Positions 55,520-64,000 of a stretch of DNA of 64,000 bases are shown here, piece by piece. The number at the start of each line of letters is the position of its first letter. Positions within the stretch are counted from its first letter, which is position 1. Under the pieces are notes generated by a model that ran no database searches, was not told where the DNA came from, and saw nothing but the letters and a program-made list of their open reading frames with translations. The stretch comes from Cellulomonas denverensis (GTDB taxonomy: Bacteria; Actinomycetota; Actinomycetes; Actinomycetales; Cellulomonadaceae), in NCBI RefSeq assembly GCF_012396125.1, contig NZ_JAAXOX010000007.1, positions 1 to 64,000 on the forward strand, given 5' to 3'. Made by a program: the position numbers and the translations under genes.

Positions 55520-56353
55520 GTGGGACAGAAGGTCAACCCGCTCGGGTACCGCCTGGGCATCACGACCGACCACCGCTCTCGGTGGTTCGCCGACTCGACC
55601 AAGCCGGGTCAGCGGTACCGCGACTACGTCCGTGAGGACGTCCAGATCCGGAAGCTGATGAGCACCGGCCTGGAGCGTGCCGGCATCGCCAAGGTGGAGA
55701 TCGAGCGCACCCGTGACCGGGTTCGCGTCGACATCCACACCGCGCGTCCGGGCATCGTCATCGGTCGCCGTGGCGCCGAGGCGGACCGCATCCGCGGCGA
55801 GCTGGAGAAGCTCACCGGCAAGCAGGTGCAGCTGAACATCCTCGAGGTGAAGAACGCCGAGATCGAGGCTCAGCTGGTTGCCCAGGGCATCGCCGAGCAG
55901 CTCGCCTCCCGTGTGTCCTTCCGCCGTGCCATGCGCAAGGGCATCCAGTCCGCGCAGCGTGCCGGCGCCAAGGGCATCCGGGTGCAGGTCTCCGGCCGCC
56001 TCGGCGGTGCGGAGATGAGCCGTACCGAGTTCTACCGCGAGGGGCGCGTGCCGCTGCACACCCTGCGCGCGAACATCGACTACGGCTTCTACGAGGCCCG
56101 CACCACCTTCGGCCGGATCGGCGTGAAGGTCTGGGTCTACAAGGGCGACATGACCGAGCGCGAGTTCGCTCGTGAGCAGGCGTCGCAGGCACCGCGTTCC
56201 CAGGGCCGTGGCCGTGGCGAGCGTGGGGACCGCGGCGGCGACCGTGGCCCGCGTGGCGGTGGCCGCCGGAACGAGCGTGCGGAGGCCCCCCGGGCCGCCG
56301 AGGCTGCCGCTCCGGCCGAGACCGCCGCTCCTGAGACCGGAACGGAGGCCTGA
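55520..56353 (+). CDS. rpsC: 30S ribosomal protein S3
   Basis: 277 residues, GTG start 2 nt after rplV. KH domain ([20 protein letters not shown]) and S3 C domain ([20 protein letters not shown]). Part of the mRNA entry site helicase. The tail beyond about 218 is an Arg/Gly-rich then Ala/Glu-rich extension ([16 protein letters not shown]), longer than in E. coli S3 (233). Confidence 0.96.
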   Translation: MGQKVNPLGYRLGITTDHRSRWFADSTKPGQRYRDYVREDVQIRKLMSTGLERAGIAKVEIERTRDRVRVDIHTARPGIVIGRRGAEADRIRGELEKLTGKQVQLNILEVKNAEIEAQLVAQGIAEQLASRVSFRRAMRKGIQSAQRAGAKGIRVQVSGRLGGAEMSRTEFYREGRVPLHTLRANIDYGFYEARTTFGRIGVKVWVYKGDMTEREFAREQASQAPRSQGRGRGERGDRGGDRGPRGGGRRNERAEAPRAAEAAAPAETAAPETGTEA

Positions 56354-56356
56354 GCC

Positions 56357-56773
56357 GTGCTGATCCCGCGTCGGCTGAAGCACCGCAAGCAGCACCACCC
56401 CAAGCGCTCCGGCGCCGCCACGGGTGGCACCACGATCGCCTTCGGCGACTTCGGCATCCAGGCTCTCGAGCCCGCCTACGTCACCAACCGGCAGATCGAG
56501 GCTGCGCGTATCGCCATGACCCGCCACATCAAGCGTGGTGGAAAGGTCTGGATCAACATCTACCCGGACCGTCCGCTCACCAAGAAGCCCGCCGAGACCC
56601 GCATGGGTTCCGGTAAGGGTTCCCCGGAGTGGTGGGTCGCCAACGTCAAGCCCGGCCGAGTGATGTTCGAGCTCGCCGGTGTCCCGGAGCCGCTGGCTCG
56701 CGAGGCCATGCGCCGCGCGCAGCACAAGCTCCCGATGAAGACCCGTTTCGTGGTTCGCGAGGGTGGTAACTGA
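56357..56773 (+). CDS. rplP: 50S ribosomal protein L16
   Basis: 138 residues ([54 protein letters not shown]). Helps position A- and P-site tRNA. GTG start 3 nt after rpsC; stop overlaps rpmC (TGATG). Confidence 0.96.
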   Translation: MLIPRRLKHRKQHHPKRSGAATGGTTIAFGDFGIQALEPAYVTNRQIEAARIAMTRHIKRGGKVWINIYPDRPLTKKPAETRMGSGKGSPEWWVANVKPGRVMFELAGVPEPLAREAMRRAQHKLPMKTRFVVREGGN

Positions 56774-57012
56774 TGGCTATCGGCACCAAGGACCTGGCTC
56801 CCAGCGAGCTGGACACCTTTGACGACGAGCGCCTCGTGGCCGAGCTGAAGAAGGCCAAGGAGGAGCTGTTCAACCTGCGGTTCCAGTCGGCCACCGGCCA
56901 GCTCGAGAGCCACGGGCGCCTCAAGGCCGTGCGTCGCGACATCGCGCGGATCTACACGATCCTGCGCGAGCGCGAGCTCGGTATCCGGACTGCGCCGAGT
57001 GCGAGCGAGTGA
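56773..57012 (+). CDS. rpmC: 50S ribosomal protein L29
   Basis: 79 residues, helical hairpin ([40 protein letters not shown]). Tunnel-exit protein next to L23. Starts inside the rplP stop. Confidence 0.95.
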   Translation: MAIGTKDLAPSELDTFDDERLVAELKKAKEELFNLRFQSATGQLESHGRLKAVRRDIARIYTILRERELGIRTAPSASE

Positions 57013-57019
57013 GGACTCG

Positions 57020-57307
57020 ATGAGCGAGAACACCAACGAGACCACTGCCGTGCAGGCGCGGCCGTACCGCAAGACGCGGCGCGGCTACGTGGTCAGCGAC
57101 AAGATGGACAAGACCGTCGTGGTCGAAGTCGAGGACCGGGTCAAGCACCCGCTCTACGGCAAGGTCATCCGGCGGACGAGCAAGGTCAAGGTCCACGACG
57201 AGGCCTCGCAGGCCGGCGTCGGCGACCTGGTCGTGATCATGGAGACCCGCCCGCTGTCCGCCACCAAGCGGTGGCGTCTGGTGGAGATCCTCGAGAAGGC
57301 GAAGTAG
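57020..57307 (+). CDS. rpsQ: 30S ribosomal protein S17
   Basis: 95 residues ([39 protein letters not shown]). ATG 57020 preferred over the frame from 56999, with GAGGACTCG directly before it. Primary 16S binder. An 83-nt gap with a pyrimidine-rich start follows; no clear promoter is visible there. Confidence 0.94.
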   Translation: MSENTNETTAVQARPYRKTRRGYVVSDKMDKTVVVEVEDRVKHPLYGKVIRRTSKVKVHDEASQAGVGDLVVIMETRPLSATKRWRLVEILEKAK

Positions 57308-57390
57308 GCCTTCCCTCTTCTCCCCCCTTATCCGTTCGGCCAGGCTCGCACCTCGCGGCGTGAGAACCGGCAGACGACAGGAGTTAGTCA

Positions 57391-57759
57391 ATGATTCAGC
57401 AGGAGTCGCGACTTCGGGTCGCCGACAACACGGGTGCCAAGGAGATTCTGTGCATCCGCGTTCTCGGTGGGTCCGGCCGTCGCTACGCCGGTATCGGTGA
57501 CGTCATCGTCGCCACCGTCAAGGACGCGATCCCGGGCGGCAACGTCAAGAAGGGCGACGTCGTCAAGGCGGTCGTCGTGCGCACCCGCAAGGAGCGCCGG
57601 CGCGTGGACGGCTCGTACATCAAGTTCGACGAGAACGCTGCGGTGATCCTCAAGAACGACGGCGAGCCGCGCGGTACCCGCATCTTCGGCCCCGTGGGTC
57701 GCGAGCTGCGCGACAAGAAGTTCATGAAGATCATCTCGCTGGCTCCGGAGGTGATCTGA
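57391..57759 (+). CDS. rplN: 50S ribosomal protein L14
   Basis: 122 residues ([40 protein letters not shown]). Forms an intersubunit bridge and contacts ribosome silencing factor. ACAGGAGTTAG ribosome binding site. First gene of the spc part. Confidence 0.97.
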   Translation: MIQQESRLRVADNTGAKEILCIRVLGGSGRRYAGIGDVIVATVKDAIPGGNVKKGDVVKAVVVRTRKERRRVDGSYIKFDENAAVILKNDGEPRGTRIFGPVGRELRDKKFMKIISLAPEVI

Positions 57760-57761
57760 TC

Positions 57762-58109
57762 ATGGCGAAGATCAAGAAGGGCGACCTGGTGGTCGTCATC
57801 TCGGGTTCGCGCAAGGACCGTGGCAAGCAGGGCCGTGTGCTCGAGGTGCTGACGGACCGCGACCGTGTGATCGTCGAGGGCATCCACCGCGTCACGAAGC
57901 ACGTCAAGGTCGGTCAGTCGCAGCGCGGCTCCCGCACCGGCGGCATCGAGACGGTCGAGGCGCCCATCCACATCAGCAACGTGATGCTGGTCGACCCCGA
58001 GACCAAGCGTGGTACCCGGGTCGGCTACCGCACCGAGCAGGTCGAGCGTGACGGCCGCACCCGCACTGCGCGGGTCCGCGTCGCCAAGCGCTCCGGTAAG
58101 GACATCTGA
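57762..58109 (+). CDS. rplX: 50S ribosomal protein L24
   Basis: 115 residues with an N-terminal KOW motif ([20 protein letters not shown]). Assembly-initiating protein of the large subunit. 2 nt after rplN; stop overlaps rplE. Confidence 0.96.
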   Translation: MAKIKKGDLVVVISGSRKDRGKQGRVLEVLTDRDRVIVEGIHRVTKHVKVGQSQRGSRTGGIETVEAPIHISNVMLVDPETKRGTRVGYRTEQVERDGRTRTARVRVAKRSGKDI

Positions 58110-58675
58110 TGACCGCCGAGACCACCTACCCGACGCCGCGTCTGAAGACCCGGTACAACGAGGAGATCCGCTCGACGCTCCGCTCCGAGTTCGATCACGA
58201 GAACATCAACCAGGTCGCGCGCCTGGTGAAGGTCGTCGTGAACATGGGCGTGGGCGACGCGGCGAAGGACTCGAAGCTGATCGAGGGCGCGATCCGCGAC
58301 CTCCAGCAGATCACCGGTCAGAAGCCGCAGGTGACCAAGGCCCGCAAGTCCATCGCGCAGTTCAAGCTGCGTGAGGGCATGCCGATCGGCGCCCACGTGA
58401 CGCTGCGCGGCGACCGGGCCTGGGAGTTCCTGGACCGCCTGCTGTCCACCGCACTGCCCCGGATCCGCGACTTCCGCGGGCTGTCCGCCAAGCAGTTCGA
58501 CGGGCACGGCAACTACACCTTCGGTCTCACGGAGCAGTCGATGTTCCACGAGATCGACCAGGACAAGATCGACCGTGTCCGCGGTATGGACATCACGGTC
58601 GTCACCACCGCGACCACCGACGAGGAGGGCCGGGCGCTGCTGAAGCACCTGGGCTTCCCCTTCAAGGAGGACTGA
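58109..58675 (+). CDS. rplE: 50S ribosomal protein L5
   Basis: 188 residues ([60 protein letters not shown]). Binds 5S rRNA in the central protuberance. Starts inside the rplX stop (TGATG). Confidence 0.97.
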   Translation: MTAETTYPTPRLKTRYNEEIRSTLRSEFDHENINQVARLVKVVVNMGVGDAAKDSKLIEGAIRDLQQITGQKPQVTKARKSIAQFKLREGMPIGAHVTLRGDRAWEFLDRLLSTALPRIRDFRGLSAKQFDGHGNYTFGLTEQSMFHEIDQDKIDRVRGMDITVVTTATTDEEGRALLKHLGFPFKED

Positions 58676-58676
58676 C

Positions 58677-58862
58677 ATGGCGAAGACCGCCCTGAAGAAC
58701 AAGGCCGCGGGCAAGCAGAAGTTCGCCGTGCGGGCCTACACCCGGTGCCAGCGGTGCGGTCGTCCGCACTCCGTGTACCGCAAGTTCGGGCTGTGCCGGA
58801 TCTGCCTGCGGGAGATGGCCCACGCCGGCCAGCTCCCCGGTGTGACCAAGAGCAGCTGGTAA
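58677..58862 (+). CDS. rpsZ: 30S ribosomal protein S14 type Z (zinc form)
   Basis: 61 residues with a zinc ribbon Cys24-x2-Cys27 ... Cys40-x2-Cys43 ([20 protein letters not shown], then [16 protein letters not shown]). This is the short zinc-containing S14. Starts one base after rplE; an 86-nt gap with a hairpin follows. Confidence 0.96.
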   Translation: MAKTALKNKAAGKQKFAVRAYTRCQRCGRPHSVYRKFGLCRICLREMAHAGQLPGVTKSSW

Positions 58863-58879
58863 CCAACGACGTCGCAGGT

Positions 58880-58920
58880 CCGCGGACGGGCCCGGCCACC
58901 TAGGCCGGCCCGCCGCGGAT
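58880..58920 (+). repeat. Long bulged hairpin between rpsZ and rpsH
   Basis: Arms 58880-58898 and 58904-58920 (TCCGCGG...GGCC / GGCC...CCGCGGA) with two single-base bulges and a 5-nt loop. It is followed by no T-run and lies within an otherwise gap-free operon, so it may be a regulatory or processing structure rather than a terminator. Confidence 0.6.
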
Positions 58921-58948
58921 ACCACGGCGAGGAAGGGCAAACGCCCCC

Positions 58949-59347
58949 ATGACGATGACCGACCCGATCGCAGACTTCCTGACCCGTCTGCGGAACGCGA
59001 ACTCGGCGCACCACGACGAGGTCACGATTCCGTACTCGAAGCTGAAGTCGCACATCGCGGAGATCCTCCAGGCGGAGGGTTACATCTCCGGCTGGACCGT
59101 CGAGGACGCCCGCGTGGGCAAGAACCTCGTGGTCTCCCTCAAGTACGGCCCGAACCGCGAGCGTGCGCTCGTCGGTATCAAGCGCGTGTCCAAGCCCGGT
59201 CTGCGGGTGTACACGAAGTCCACCAACCTGCCCAAGGTGCTCGGCGGCCTGGGCGTGGCGATCCTGTCCACGTCCTCCGGTCTCCTCACCGACAAGCAGG
59301 CCGCCAAGAAGGGCGTGGGTGGGGAAGTCCTCGCCTACGTCTGGTAA
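58949..59347 (+). CDS. rpsH: 30S ribosomal protein S8
   Basis: 132 residues ([20 protein letters not shown]; end [11 protein letters not shown]). Central 16S rRNA binder and, in E. coli, translational repressor of the spc operon. GAGGAAGGG upstream. An in-frame ATG two codons later (58955) is an alternative start. Confidence 0.96.
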   Translation: MTMTDPIADFLTRLRNANSAHHDEVTIPYSKLKSHIAEILQAEGYISGWTVEDARVGKNLVVSLKYGPNRERALVGIKRVSKPGLRVYTKSTNLPKVLGGLGVAILSTSSGLLTDKQAAKKGVGGEVLAYVW

Positions 59348-59373
59348 GTCCGAGACGGAAAGGAAGTCAAGCA

Positions 59374-59913
59374 ATGTCTCGAATCGGCAGACTCCCCGTC
59401 CCGGTCCCGACCGGTGTGGACGTCAACATTGATGGCGCCGTGGTGACGGTCAAGGGCCCCAAGGGCACCCTGACCCACACCGTCGCCTCCCCGATCCAGG
59501 TCGCTCGCGACGAGGACGGTGCCCTGGTGGTCACCCGTCCCGACGACGAGCGCCTCTCCCGCTCGCTGCACGGCCTGACCCGCACCCTGATCTCGAACCT
59601 CGTCACCGGTGTCACCGCCGGCTACGAGAAGAAGCTCGAGATCGTGGGCACCGGTTACCGCGTGACCGCCAAGGGCTCGGACCTCGAGTTCGCCCTGGGC
59701 TTCAGCCACCCGGTGGTCGTCAGCGCCCCCGAGGGCATCACCTTCGCCGTCGAGTCCCCGACCAAGTTCTCGGTCGCCGGCATCGACAAGCAGCAGGTGG
59801 GCGAGGTCGCCGCCAACATCCGGAAGATCCGCAAGCCCGAGCCCTACAAGGGCAAGGGTGTGCGCTACGCGGGCGAGAACGTCCGCCGCAAGGTCGGAAA
59901 GGCTGGTAAGTAA
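59374..59913 (+). CDS. rplF: 50S ribosomal protein L6
   Basis: 179 residues with two L6 repeats ([60 protein letters not shown]). Near the sarcin-ricin loop. GGAAAGGAAG ribosome binding site. Confidence 0.97.
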   Translation: MSRIGRLPVPVPTGVDVNIDGAVVTVKGPKGTLTHTVASPIQVARDEDGALVVTRPDDERLSRSLHGLTRTLISNLVTGVTAGYEKKLEIVGTGYRVTAKGSDLEFALGFSHPVVVSAPEGITFAVESPTKFSVAGIDKQQVGEVAANIRKIRKPEPYKGKGVRYAGENVRRKVGKAGK

Positions 59914-59916
59914 GCC

Positions 59917-60288
59917 ATGGCGATCATCGTCAAGGGCAAGGGCAAGTCCATCGCCCGTAAGCGCCGCCACCTGCGTCTGCGCAAGAAGATCGCGGGCACC
60001 GCCGCGCGTCCGCGCCTGGTCGTGACCCGGTCCAACCGGAACATCGTCGCCCAGATCGTCGACGACGGCGTGGGCCGCACCCTGGTGTCGGCCTCGTCGC
60101 TGGAGGCGGACCTGCGCGCCGCCGACGGCGACAAGAGCGCCAAGGCCAAGCGGGTCGGCGAGCTGATCGCCGAGCGCGCCAAGGCCGCCGGCATCGACGC
60201 GGTGGTCTTCGACCGCGGCGGTAACAAGTACCACGGCCGGGTGGCCGCGGTCGCCGACGCCGCCCGCGAGGGTGGGCTGGCCCTGTGA
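59917..60288 (+). CDS. rplR: 50S ribosomal protein L18
   Basis: 123 residues ([55 protein letters not shown]). Binds 5S rRNA with L5. Starts 3 nt after rplF. Confidence 0.96.
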   Translation: MAIIVKGKGKSIARKRRHLRLRKKIAGTAARPRLVVTRSNRNIVAQIVDDGVGRTLVSASSLEADLRAADGDKSAKAKRVGELIAERAKAAGIDAVVFDRGGNKYHGRVAAVADAAREGGLAL

Positions 60289-60325
60289 CCACGACCATTC
60301 CCGCATCGAAGGTGAGGAACCACTG

Positions 60326-60964
60326 ATGGCTGCTCCTCAGCGCAGCAACACGGGCGCACCGCAGGGTGGTGGCGACCGCCGCGATGGTGGCCGCCGCGAC
60401 AACCGCCGCGGGGACGCCCAGGAGAAGAGCGCGTTCCTGGAGCGCGTCGTCTCGATCAACCGTGTCGCCAAGGTCGTCAAGGGTGGTCGTCGCTTCAGCT
60501 TCACCGCCCTGGTGGTCGTGGGCGACGGCGACGGCACCGTGGGTGTCGGCTACGGCAAGGCCAAGGAGGTGCCCGCGGCGATCGCCAAGGGTGTCGAGGA
60601 GGCGAAGAAGAACTTCTTCCGCGTCCCCCGCATCCAGGGCACCATCACCCACCCGATCCAGGGTGAGGCCGCTGCCGGTGTCGTCTTCCTGCGTCCCGCC
60701 TCCCCGGGTACCGGTGTGATCGCCGGTGGTCCGGTGCGTGCGGTGCTGGAGTGCGCCGGCGTGCACGACATCCTGTCCAAGTCCCTGGGTTCCTCCAACG
60801 CCATCAACATCGTGCACGCCACGGTGGCGGCGCTGAAGGGCCTGGAGGAGCCGGCCGCCGTGGCCGCGCGCCGCGGCAAGACCCTCGAGGAGGTCGCCCC
60901 GGCGGCCCTCCTGCGGTCCCAGGCCGCCGGTCGCCCGGACAAGGCAGAGAAGGTGGGTGCGTGA
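60326..60964 (+). CDS. rpsE: 30S ribosomal protein S5
   Basis: 212 residues. ATG 60326 with GGTGAGGAACC upstream; the frame from 60272 overlaps rplR. Core includes [20 protein letters not shown] (the spectinomycin-site loop looks wild type) and [20 protein letters not shown]. The first 40 residues are a Gly/Arg/Asp-rich extension ([20 protein letters not shown]). Stop overlaps rpmD. Confidence 0.96.
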   Translation: MAAPQRSNTGAPQGGGDRRDGGRRDNRRGDAQEKSAFLERVVSINRVAKVVKGGRRFSFTALVVVGDGDGTVGVGYGKAKEVPAAIAKGVEEAKKNFFRVPRIQGTITHPIQGEAAAGVVFLRPASPGTGVIAGGPVRAVLECAGVHDILSKSLGSSNAINIVHATVAALKGLEEPAAVAARRGKTLEEVAPAALLRSQAAGRPDKAEKVGA

Positions 60965-61146
60965 TGGCCCGCCTGAAGGTGACCCAGACCAAGTCCGCCA
61001 TCGGCGGTAAGCAGAACCAGCGCGACACGCTGCGCACCCTGGGCCTCAAGCGGATCGGCGACGTCGTCGTCAAGGAGGACCGTCCCGAGATCCGCGGCAT
61101 GGTCAACACGGTGACGCACCTGGTCGCGGTCGAGGAGGTGGAGTGA
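60964..61146 (+). CDS. rpmD: 50S ribosomal protein L30
   Basis: 60 residues ([40 protein letters not shown]). Small large-subunit protein. ATG within the rpsE stop (TGATG). Confidence 0.96.
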   Translation: MARLKVTQTKSAIGGKQNQRDTLRTLGLKRIGDVVVKEDRPEIRGMVNTVTHLVAVEEVE

Positions 61147-61148
61147 CG

Positions 61149-61832
61149 ATGGCTGACGAGAAGAAGGCCACTGAGTCCACGGCTCCGGAGGAGGCGCCGG
61201 CCAAGGCTCCGAAGGCGACCAAGGCGAAGGCTGCGGCCTCCGAGGCTGCGGCCGAGAAGCCCGCCGCCAAGAAGCCGGCCGCCAAGGCGAAGACCGAGGC
61301 TGCGGCCGCGGACAAGCCGAAGGCCGCCGCCAAGAAGCCCGCTGCCACCAAGGCCGCCAAGGAGGAGAAGACCACTGAGGGTGCCGGCGGCACGCTCAAG
61401 GTCCACCACCTCCGCCCGGCCCCCGGCGCCAAGACCGCCAAGACCCGCGTGGGTCGTGGTGAGGCGTCGAAGGGTAAGACGGCCGGCCGCGGTACCAAGG
61501 GCACCAAGGCCCGGTACCAGGTGCCGGAGCGCTTCGAGGGTGGGCAGATGCCGCTGCACATGCGGCTGCCCAAGCTCCGCGGCTTCAAGAACCCGTTCCG
61601 GGTCGAGTACCAGGTCGTGAACCTGGAGAAGCTCGCGTCGCTGTACCCCGAGGGTGGCGAGGTCACCGTCGAGGACCTGGTGGCCAAGGGTGCGGTCCGC
61701 AAGGGCCAGCCGGTCAAGGTGCTCGGTGCCGGTGAGCTCACCGTGAAGCTCTCGGTCGCGGTGGACGCGCTGTCCGGTTCGGCCAAGGACAAGATCCTGG
61801 CCGCCGGCGGCAGCATCGCGCAGCAGGACTGA
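61149..61832 (+). CDS. rplO: 50S ribosomal protein L15 with histone H1-like N-terminal extension
   Basis: 227 residues from ATG 61149; a GTG at 61143 overlapping the rpmD stop would add two residues. The L15 core starts near residue 80 ([58 protein letters not shown]). Before it come about 78 residues of Lys/Ala/Pro/Glu low complexity ([20 protein letters not shown]) like histone H1 tails. L15 is normally about 145-155 residues. GGAGGTGGAG gives a strong ribosome binding site. Last gene before a terminator. Confidence 0.93.
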   Translation: MADEKKATESTAPEEAPAKAPKATKAKAAASEAAAEKPAAKKPAAKAKTEAAAADKPKAAAKKPAATKAAKEEKTTEGAGGTLKVHHLRPAPGAKTAKTRVGRGEASKGKTAGRGTKGTKARYQVPERFEGGQMPLHMRLPKLRGFKNPFRVEYQVVNLEKLASLYPEGGEVTVEDLVAKGAVRKGQPVKVLGAGELTVKLSVAVDALSGSAKDKILAAGGSIAQQD

Positions 61833-61840
61833 GTCGGACG

Positions 61841-61874
61841 ACGGGGCCGGTGGGATTCCTCCCACCGGCCCCGT
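61841..61874 (+). terminator. Terminator after rplO
   Basis: 15-bp perfect stem (61841-61855 / 61860-61874, ACGGGGCCGGTGGGA) with a TTCC loop, followed by TGCCGTCTCC. Splits the ribosomal string from secY. Confidence 0.8.
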
Positions 61875-61969
61875 TGCCGTCTCCACGGTCGGTCGCCCCC
61901 GGCTCCCCGGCCGACCACCCCCGGTCACCTGGTGGGGCACCGGATACCCGTGTCCCGCGGGTTGTCCGT

Positions 61970-61993
61970 TAAGGTTCCTCAGAGACATCTGAG
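61970..61993 (+). promoter_or_regulatory. Candidate secY promoter and small leader hairpin
   Basis: -10-like TAAGGT at 61970-61975, without a clear -35. A small CTCAG/CTGAG hairpin follows at 61978-61993. The remaining 110 nt of leader to secY hold no visible gene. Confidence 0.4.
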
Positions 61994-62103
61994 CCGAGCC
62001 ATGCCCGGAACGGATCGACCAGCAGGCAGACCCCCGGCAGCACGCCGGCCCGGACCGGCTCCGCCGGACGACATCCCGCCCGTCGGCGGAAGCAGGAGGA
62101 CAG

Positions 62104-63402
62104 GTGCTCAGCGCATTCGTGCGGGCCTTCAGGACCCCGGACCTGCGGCGCAAGCTGCTGTTCACGATCGCGATCATGGTCGTGTTCCGGATCGGCTCAT
62201 TCCTGCCCACCCCTGGCGTCTCGTACTCCAACGTCCAGGTCTGCATCGAGCAGTCCGGGTCGGACAGCGGCGTCCTGGGGATCGTGAACCTGTTCAGCGG
62301 TGGGGCCCTGCTCCAGCTGTCGGTGTTCGCGCTCGGGATCATGCCGTACATCACCGCCAGCATCATCGTCCAGCTGCTGCGCGTGGTGATCCCGCGGTTC
62401 GAGGCCCTGCACAAGGAGGGCCAGTCCGGCACCGCGAAGCTGACCCAGTACACCCGGTACCTCACCATCGGCCTGGCGGTGCTGCAGTCCACCACCGTGA
62501 TCATCACCGCGCGCAACGGCGGCCTGTTCACCGGCTGCTCGGTGGAGGTGATCCCGGACGGGTCGATCCAGACCACCGCGCTGATGATCCTCACCATGAC
62601 CGCCGGTACCGGCCTGATCATGTGGCTGGGCGAGCTGATCACCGAGCGCGGTGTCGGCAACGGCATGTCCCTGCTGATCTTCACCTCGATCGCGGCGCAG
62701 TTCCCGAGCGCCATGTGGTCGATCGCCGGTGGCTCCGGCGGCCTGGGCGCCTTCGCGATCGTGCTGCTGATCATCATCCTGGTGATCGGCCTGGTCGTGT
62801 TCGTCGAGCAGTCCCAGCGCCGGGTGCCGGTGCAGTACGCCAAGCGGATGGTCGGGCGCCGGACCTACGGCGGGTCGAGCACCTACATCCCGATCAAGAT
62901 CAACATGGCCGGTGTGATCCCGGTGATCTTCGCGTCCTCGCTGCTGCAGGTGCCGGCGCTGCTGGCCGGCTTCGGCGACCAGACCGCGGGCTGGAAGCAG
63001 TGGGTGGCGAACAACCTGGCCAACCAGGGCGCCCCGCTGCACATCGGCCTGTACGTGCTGCTGATCGTGTTCTTCTGCTACTTCTACACCGCCATCACGT
63101 TCAACCCGGACGAGGTCGCGGACAACATGAAGAAGTACGGCGGCTTCATCCCCGGCATCCGGGCCGGCAAGCCGACCGCCGAGTACCTCGACTACGTGAT
63201 CACCCGGATCACCGCGCCGGGTTCGATCTACCTGGCCCTGGTCGCCCTGATCCCGACCATCGCGTTCATCGTGCTCGGCGTCGGGACCTCGATCCCGTTC
63301 GGCGGCTCGTCGATCCTGATCGTGGTCGGGGTCGGCCTGGAGACCGTCAAGCAGATCGAGTCCCAGCTCCAGCAGCGTCACTACGAAGGGTTCCTGCGAT
63401 GA
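62104..63402 (+). CDS. secY: Preprotein translocase subunit SecY
   Basis: 432 residues, GTG start after AGGAGGACAG. About ten membrane helices; conserved blocks FRIGSFLPTPGV, GGALLQLSVFALGIMPYITA (plug/TM2), GELITERGVGNGMSLLIF, VQYAKRMVGRRTYGGSSTYI, PIKINMAGVIPVIFASSLL, and the C-terminal tail [14 protein letters not shown]. Channel of the Sec pathway that would export the S8 protease encoded upstream. Overlaps adk by ATGA. Confidence 0.97.
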   Translation: MLSAFVRAFRTPDLRRKLLFTIAIMVVFRIGSFLPTPGVSYSNVQVCIEQSGSDSGVLGIVNLFSGGALLQLSVFALGIMPYITASIIVQLLRVVIPRFEALHKEGQSGTAKLTQYTRYLTIGLAVLQSTTVIITARNGGLFTGCSVEVIPDGSIQTTALMILTMTAGTGLIMWLGELITERGVGNGMSLLIFTSIAAQFPSAMWSIAGGSGGLGAFAIVLLIIILVIGLVVFVEQSQRRVPVQYAKRMVGRRTYGGSSTYIPIKINMAGVIPVIFASSLLQVPALLAGFGDQTAGWKQWVANNLANQGAPLHIGLYVLLIVFFCYFYTAITFNPDEVADNMKKYGGFIPGIRAGKPTAEYLDYVITRITAPGSIYLALVALIPTIAFIVLGVGTSIPFGGSSILIVVGVGLETVKQIESQLQQRHYEGFLR

Positions 63403-63980
63403 GTTCGCCCCGTCTGATCCTGCTCGGCGCCCCCGGTGCCGGGAAGGGCACCCAGGCTGCCCGGCTGGCCGAGCGCCTGGGGATCCCGGCGATCTCCACC
63501 GGCGACATCTTCCGCGCCAACATCAAGGGCGGCACGGACCTGGGCCGGGCAGCGCAGGAGTACACCTCCCGCGGCGAGCTGGTCCCGGACGAGATCACCG
63601 ACTCGATGGTCCGCGACCGGCTGGCCGAGTCCGACGCCGCCGAGGGCTTCCTGCTGGACGGTTACCCGCGCAACACCGCGCAGGTGGCCGCGCTGGACGC
63701 CACCCTGACCGACGCGGGCACCGCGCTGGACCTGGCCGTCGAGCTCACCGTCGACCCCGAGGTCGTGGTGCCGCGGCTGCTCAAGCGTGCCGAGATCGAG
63801 GGCCGCGAGGACGACACCGAGGACGTCATCCGCCGCCGGCTGGACGTCTACGCCGCCGAGACCGCGCCGATCTCCGGGCTGTACGCCGCCCGGGGCCTGC
63901 TGGTGCAGGTCGACGGCCTGGGCGAGGTCGACGAGGTCACCGAGCGGCTGCTGGCCGCGATCTCGGCCCGGCTGGGCTGA
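63399..63980 (+). CDS. adk: Adenylate kinase
   Basis: 193 residues. P-loop [23 protein letters not shown]-binding [26 protein letters not shown], and [20 protein letters not shown]. The LID is the short form without a zinc domain, as in other actinobacteria. Interconverts ATP + AMP and 2 ADP. ATG overlaps the secY stop and its TGA overlaps the next ATG. Confidence 0.96.
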   Translation: MSSPRLILLGAPGAGKGTQAARLAERLGIPAISTGDIFRANIKGGTDLGRAAQEYTSRGELVPDEITDSMVRDRLAESDAAEGFLLDGYPRNTAQVAALDATLTDAGTALDLAVELTVDPEVVVPRLLKRAEIEGREDDTEDVIRRRLDVYAAETAPISGLYAARGLLVQVDGLGEVDEVTERLLAAISARLG

Positions 63981-64000
63981 TGTCCTTCATCGGCCGCGAG
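63980..64000 (+). CDS. map: Start of a gene, probably methionine aminopeptidase (partial)
   Basis: Only seven codons (MSFIGRE) are in the window. The TGATG overlap with adk, and the common secY-adk-map order, support type I methionine aminopeptidase; the visible residues alone do not prove it. Confidence 0.5.

Overview
The window is 64 kb of very GC-rich DNA with tightly packed genes, GTG and TTG starts, TGATG/ATGA stop-start overlaps and a free-living actinobacterial gene order (rplJ-rplL, rpoB-rpoC, rpsL-rpsG-fusA-tuf, S10-spc-secY-adk-map). Together with flagella, chemotaxis and PD-(D/E)xK AbiEi-like and VanY-like proteins, this points to a motile high-GC Gram-positive, most likely of the order Micrococcales (Cellulomonas-like). 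The genus cannot be fixed from the sequence alone. I saw no prophage, insertion sequence, CRISPR array, tRNA or rRNA.

Region 1 (1-14149): the distal part of a flagellar gene cluster, all on the + strand: fliK (partial), flgD, flgE, flbD, motA, motB, fliL, fliM, fliN, fliO, fliP, fliQ, fliR, flhB, flhA and a degenerate flhF. Region 2 (14150-20717): two GC-rich intergenic stretches with long hairpins flank csrA, then come cheA-cheW and one chemoreceptor gene. Four motility transcription units (flbD-mot, fliM, cheA, mcp) each have CTCA-N16-GCCGAT just upstream. I read this as the promoter of a FliA/WhiG-type sigma factor that ties motor, export gate and chemosensing together.

Region 3 (20733-33944): housekeeping and accessory genes: a stand-alone 5'-3' exonuclease, a large secreted subtilisin-like protease, a membrane-anchored D,D-carboxypeptidase, OsmC, feoABC iron uptake behind a DtxR/IdeR-like box, a fused FAD/Fe-S oxidoreductase and a GNAT acetyltransferase. 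Many of these genes have a -10 hexamer ending 6-7 nt before the start codon, so they look leaderless.

Region 4 (33941-64000): the transcription and translation core. rplJ-rplL has an L10 leader. A DUF2625 gene separates rplL from rpoB, and rpoB-rpoC has its own consensus-like promoter. The str operon encodes an S12 protein with arginine at position 43 and glycine at 86, the two loops that decide streptomycin sensitivity. Between tuf and rpsJ sit four accessory genes: an AbiEi-like protein with a nuclease-like C terminus, TrmO, and two tandem paralogous membrane proteins of unknown function. The S10 and spc operons run unbroken from rpsJ to rplO, followed by secY-adk-map. L15 carries an H1-histone-like Lys/Ala/Pro extension.
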